Shown here piece after piece: positions 61,452 through 64,000 of a DNA stretch of 64,000 bases. The stretch is taken from NCBI GenBank assembly GCA_903837525.1, contig CAILUU010000055.1, positions 1-64,000 of the forward strand, in the 5' to 3' direction. The DNA comes from an uncultured Bacteroidota bacterium (GTDB lineage Bacteria > Bacteroidota > Bacteroidia > Chitinophagales > Chitinophagaceae). Every line of letters starts with the position of its first letter. The stretch's first letter is position 1. Position numbers and translations under genes: made by a program. The notes below the pieces were generated by a model. That model was not told where the DNA came from. It was given only the letters and a program-made list of their open reading frames with translations, and did no database searches.

Positions 61452-61780
61452 AATTTTTCATTGTCTTTATGTCTCTCACCATCTCTCAAATTTTTCTTCT
61501 CAAAATTCTTTTGCAATGCATCGGTTAAGTTTACGCCTGTTTGGTTGGCAAGGCAAATCAATACCCAAAGTACATCTGCCATTTCATCACCTAAATCTTT
61601 TCCCTTATCACTTTCTTTAAAACTTTGTTCGCCATACGTACGAACCATTAATCGACTAAGCTCTCCAACCTCTTCCATTAAAATACCAAGGTTAGTAAGT
61701 TCGGAAAAGTATTTTATGCCTACAGTTTTTATCCATTTATCAACTTGCTCTTGAGCCTGATTTAATGTTATATCCTTCAT
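61445..61780 (-). CDS. MazG-like nucleotide pyrophosphohydrolase
   Basis: A 111-residue all-alpha NTP pyrophosphatase. The metal-binding pattern is EEVGELSR (ExxE type) near residue 36 and DLGDEMADVLWVLI (ExxD type) near 62. It probably hydrolyses non-canonical dNTPs. It follows dtd by 63 nt on the same strand, so both may form a housekeeping quality-control unit. Confidence 0.88.
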   Translation of the reverse strand: MKDITLNQAQEQVDKWIKTVGIKYFSELTNLGILMEEVGELSRLMVRTYGEQSFKESDKGKDLGDEMADVLWVLICLANQTGVNLTDALQKNFEKKNLRDGERHKDNEKLG

Positions 61781-61811
61781 TGTTTCAATTTTTTATTTAT
61801 GTTGTTATGGG

Positions 61812-61837
61812 TTGCTTTGGACTTAAGCCCAAAGCAA
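61812..61837. repeat. Hairpin between dtd and mazG
   Basis: TTGCTTTGG (61812-61820) pairs with CCAAAGCAA (61829-61837), extended by flanking pairs to about 12 bp. No T tract follows on the minus strand, so it is more likely a palindrome or processing site than a terminator. Confidence 0.5.
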
Positions 61838-61843
61838 TCCATT

Positions 61844-62296
61844 TTATTCTTTATTTTTAGAATCTATAAAAATCGTTACTGGTCCATCATTCAACAATTC
61901 CACTTTCATGTCTGCCCCAAATTCTCCAGTAAAAACTTTTTTACCTAAATCATGTTGTAATTGCTCAATCATTTTTTTATAGATAGGTTTAGCTATAGCA
62001 GGTTTGCTAGCTTTTATGTACGATGGACGATTGCCTTTTTTTGTAGCAGCATGTAGGGTAAACTGACTTACCAATAAAATATCGCCATCAATTTCTTTTA
62101 CAGATATGTTGGGTACTTTATTTTCATCATCAAAAATGCGGAGGTTAATTATTTTATTACTAAGCCATTCAATATCGTCTAATGTATCGGCATCCTCTAT
62201 ACCTAAAAATATAAGCAAACCTTTATTTATTGAAGATGTTAATGCTCCATTAATGGTTACACTAGCTTTACTTACTCGTTGTAGTACAACTCTCAT
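61844..62296 (-). CDS. dtd: D-aminoacyl-tRNA deacylase
   Basis: A 150-residue enzyme that removes D-amino acids (and Gly from tRNA-Ala). Diagnostic motifs are the active-site LLVSQFTLHA (SQFTL) near residue 78 and NDGPVTIFID (GP-containing motif) near 137. Length is normal. The -7 box ends 4 nt before the ATG, implying a leaderless transcript. Confidence 0.95.
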   Translation of the reverse strand: MRVVLQRVSKASVTINGALTSSINKGLLIFLGIEDADTLDDIEWLSNKIINLRIFDDENKVPNISVKEIDGDILLVSQFTLHAATKKGNRPSYIKASKPAIAKPIYKKMIEQLQHDLGKKVFTGEFGADMKVELLNDGPVTIFIDSKNKE

Positions 62297-62300
62297 AAAG

Positions 62301-62308
62301 CAAATGTA
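62301..62308 (-). promoter_or_regulatory. -7 box of dtd
   Basis: CAAATGTA reads TACATTTG on the minus strand; start predicted at or next to the dtd ATG. Confidence 0.5.
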
Positions 62309-62325
62309 GTAAACAAATAAATTGG

Positions 62326-62457
62326 TTAGTTACGTTTTGTGGCTAATAAAAATGAAATACCACCAAGTGGTAAAGGCGCCCACCAAAAATCTTTTAACTC
62401 ACTTAAGTGGCTACTTATTTTGCCAATCATAATATAGGGCAACTCAGGCAACAACAC
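62326..62457 (-). CDS. Short unrecognised frame or gene remnant upstream of dtd
   Basis: A 43-codon minus-strand frame from a GTG at 62457 reads VLLPELPYIMIGKISSHL, then SELKDFWWAPLPLGGISFLL and ATKRN. The end is hydrophobic and looks like the C-terminal helix of a membrane protein. An ATG at 62430 would give 34 residues. There is no clear promoter or family, and upstream frames are closed. It may be the 3' remnant of a lost gene. Confidence 0.3.
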   Translation of the reverse strand: MLLPELPYIMIGKISSHLSELKDFWWAPLPLGGISFLLATKRN

Positions 62458-62661
62458 ATAATAAAGCTTAGTGCATTAAACAATGATTTCTTATTCTTAT
62501 AATGTAGGTTTTAGTAAATGCACCAATTACTTTTTTGTAATGCAATCCTTTTAACCCATTTAATCCAAAAACGCTGAAATGCACTAAAATGTGCATATAC
62601 ATATTTTTATGAATTTTCCAACATTTTAAACAAACATTTTTTTAATTTAATGGGGAAAATT

Positions 62662-62686
62662 ATGCAAATGCCCTACCCATTTGCAT
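62662..62686. promoter_or_regulatory. Perfect inverted repeat upstream of nrdJ, possible operator
   Basis: ATGCAAATG (62662-62670), 7 nt, CATTTGCAT (62678-62686): 9 perfect pairs in a 25-bp operator-like layout, about 128 nt before the nrdJ ATG. It is not an NrdR box. Confidence 0.5.
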
Positions 62687-62694
62687 CTTGTAAA

Positions 62695-62752
62695 TTATCC
62701 ACCATTTTTATGCACAGGTGTTAATATTTAAACCTTTGTTTGTTCATCCACA
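62695..62752 (+). promoter_or_regulatory. Cluster of DnaA-box-like sites upstream of nrdJ
   Basis: TTATCCACC (62695-62703), TTATGCACA (62708-62716, fits TTATNCACA) and TCATCCACA (62744-62752) lie within 58 bp in the same orientation. DnaA controls nrdAB in E. coli; a similar role here is inference. Confidence 0.45.
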
Positions 62753-62813
62753 ACAGATATTTTCGTTTTAGCTTAACTATTTGTTAAACTACTAACCAAG
62801 TATTATCTTTTTT

Positions 62814-64000
62814 ATGTCTACAAAAAAACAATCACAAAAGGGGCTACAGTTTAGCCGGCAATTTACCCAAGAGGGTGTAAGTCCATACAATATGTTCGAC
62901 TATGATTATCGAACATCCGTAATTAAAAACCCTACCGGCGAAGTGGTGTTTCAAATGGATAATGTAGAGGTTCCAAAACAATGGAGCCAAATTGCTACAG
63001 ATATATTAGCACAAAAATATTTTAGAAAAGCTGGTGTACCCAATGAGGATGGTACAACAGGAAGAGAAACAACTGTGAAACAAGTTGCCCATCGTATGGC
63101 TCATTGCTGGCGAGTATGGGGCGAAAGATATAATTATTTTGTAACCCCTAAAGATGCAGAAATTTTTTACGATGAGTTGGTGTACTCTATATTAAATCAA
63201 GCCTGTGTGCCTAACAGTCCACAATGGTTTAATACAGGCTTACACGAAGTGTATGGCATTACAGGAAAACCACAAGGGCATTATTATGTAGATGCAATTG
63301 ATGGCGTATTAAAAAAATCGGCAAACGCCTACGAACGACCACAGCCACATGCTTGCTTTATTTTAAGTGTAGATGATGATTTGGTTAACGAAGGTGGTAT
63401 TATGGATTTGTGGGTACGTGAAGCTAGAATTTTTAAATACGGAAGTGGCGTAGGTACAAACTTTAGTAGCATACGTGGCGAAGGGGAAAAATTAAGTGGC
63501 GGTGGTACAAGTAGTGGCTTAATGAGTTTTTTAAAAATTGGAGATAGAGCAGCGGGTGCAATAAAAAGTGGTGGTACCACTCGTAGAGCCGCTAAAATGG
63601 TTTGCTTAGATTTAGACCATCCAGAGATTGAAGAATTTGTAAGTTGGAAAACTAAAGAAGAAGATAAAGTAGCTGCGTTAATTGCTGCAGGTTATGCAAG
63701 CGATTACGAAGGCGAAGCATACAAAACGGTTAGCGGACAAAACAGTAACAACTCTGTACGTATACCAAATAGTTTCTTTAAAGTGTTAGATGAAGGAGGA
63801 GAATGGGAATTAAAAGGAAGAAGCGATGGACGTACAATGCGTAAAGTAAGTGCACAAGATTTATGGGATAAAATTAACCATGCCGCTTGGCGTTGTGCAG
63901 ATCCTGGAACACAATACGATACTACCATTAACGAATGGCATACTTGCCCTGAAGGTGGACCAATAAGAGCAAGTAACCCTTGCAGTGAGTACATGTTTTT
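62814..64000 (+). CDS. nrdJ: Class II (adenosylcobalamin-dependent) ribonucleotide reductase, 3' end outside window
   Basis: The frame is open from the ATG at 62814 to the window edge (395 complete codons). The protein opens with GLQFSRQFTQEGVSPYNMFD and continues with VPNSPQWFNTGLHEVYGI, HACFILSVDDDLVNEGGIMD, REARIFKYGSGVGTNFSSI, GGTTRRAAKMVCLDLDHPEI and SNPCSEYMF, all typical of the long NrdJ. The cysteine in PHACF is probably one of the reducible pair. It makes deoxyribonucleotides without oxygen dependence but needs B12. No cobalamin riboswitch box was found upstream. A DnaA-box cluster and an inverted repeat lie in its 517-nt 5' region. Confidence 0.95.
   Translation, partial: MSTKKQSQKGLQFSRQFTQEGVSPYNMFDYDYRTSVIKNPTGEVVFQMDNVEVPKQWSQIATDILAQKYFRKAGVPNEDGTTGRETTVKQVAHRMAHCWRVWGERYNYFVTPKDAEIFYDELVYSILNQACVPNSPQWFNTGLHEVYGITGKPQGHYYVDAIDGVLKKSANAYERPQPHACFILSVDDDLVNEGGIMDLWVREARIFKYGSGVGTNFSSIRGEGEKLSGGGTSSGLMSFLKIGDRAAGAIKSGGTTRRAAKMVCLDLDHPEIEEFVSWKTKEEDKVAALIAAGYASDYEGEAYKTVSGQNSNNSVRIPNSFFKVLDEGGEWELKGRSDGRTMRKVSAQDLWDKINHAAWRCADPGTQYDTTINEWHTCPEGGPIRASNPCSEYMF

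Noticed and set aside
62695..62752. Replication origin at the DnaA-box-like cluster
   Set aside because: Only three imperfect boxes, no dnaA or dnaN gene and no strand switch. A regulatory role for nrdJ is more economical.
62458..62813. Cobalamin riboswitch upstream of nrdJ
   Set aside because: B12 dependence made this likely, but no B12-box-like conserved core or matching long fold was seen.

Overview
The window looks like a chromosomal segment of a low-GC member of the Bacteroidota, most probably in or near the family Chitinophagaceae. The evidence is direct. There are Bacteroidota-type promoters (TTTG, about 19-23 nt, TAnnTTTG) and almost no Shine-Dalgarno sequences. Three proteins are type IX secretion cargo or candidates. 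DUF1800/DUF1501 and TlpA/DUF4369 families occur, along with a single-chain glycyl-tRNA synthetase and a class II ribonucleotide reductase. No phage, plasmid, CRISPR array or transposase gene was seen. The placement is inferred from gene families, not from a 16S gene.

Layout. 1-5346: the 5' 1782 codons of a giant secreted M36 (fungalysin) metalloprotease. 5.9-10.8 kb: an isolated atpA, the remnant of a YugP-type metallopeptidase, then clpP1-clpP2-clpX. 10.8-12.7 kb: a type IX secreted adhesin-like protein. 13.0-16.2 kb: purA, an acidic low-complexity protein and pabB. 16.2-20.4 kb (minus strand): a lytic transglycosylase, a 5'-truncated gatA, tatA, a 42-residue lipoprotein, rplS and a TlpA-like thioredoxin. 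20.5-25.6 kb (minus): rny, a structured intergenic region that may encode a 6S-like RNA, zapA, a coiled-coil protein and pheT. 26.0-29.7 kb: dnaB, a secreted alpha/beta hydrolase and rsmE. 29.8-33.3 kb: terC, a decayed gene, pyrD and a divergent thiolase. 33.4-37.5 kb: the DUF1800-DUF1501 pair and a haem-binding lipoprotein. 37.6-43.3 kb: an acetyltransferase-like protein, dnaX with an 11-A slippery run, the E2 of a 2-oxoacid dehydrogenase, and rsgA. 43.4-45.1 kb: small lipoprotein genes, a gamma-carbonic anhydrase and a tRNA-Ser/tRNA-Pro operon. 45.5-50.7 kb (minus): pntB, pntA2, pntA1, a methyltransferase, folA and thyA. 51.0-58.5 kb: mnmA, a lipoprotein, DinB, a Cys/Met PLP lyase, a GNAT acetyltransferase, two unrelated NADP-isocitrate dehydrogenases in tandem and a VF530 protein. 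58.7-64 kb: glyS, a membrane protein, mazG, dtd and the start of nrdJ.

Most genes are housekeeping genes in short operons (thyA-folA, pntA1-pntA2-pntB, zapA next to a coiled-coil gene and pheT, dtd-mazG). The most unusual property is the non-coding filler. Degenerate heptanucleotide tandem arrays fill several gene junctions exactly, and arrays of the same kind sit in frame inside conserved enzymes (pyrD, rsmE, pntA1, the E2 linkers). Palindromic elements behave similarly: one adds 17 codons next to the active site of thyA, another encodes the C-terminus of PntA2, and inverted pairs flank the pntA2-pntB and pheT-coiled-coil gaps in a REPIN-like layout. Other points are a probable dnaX frameshift/slippage site, several genes whose -7 box lies only a few bases from the start codon (near-leaderless mRNAs), and five broken genes.

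All calls are from reading the sequence. No database search or folding program was run.
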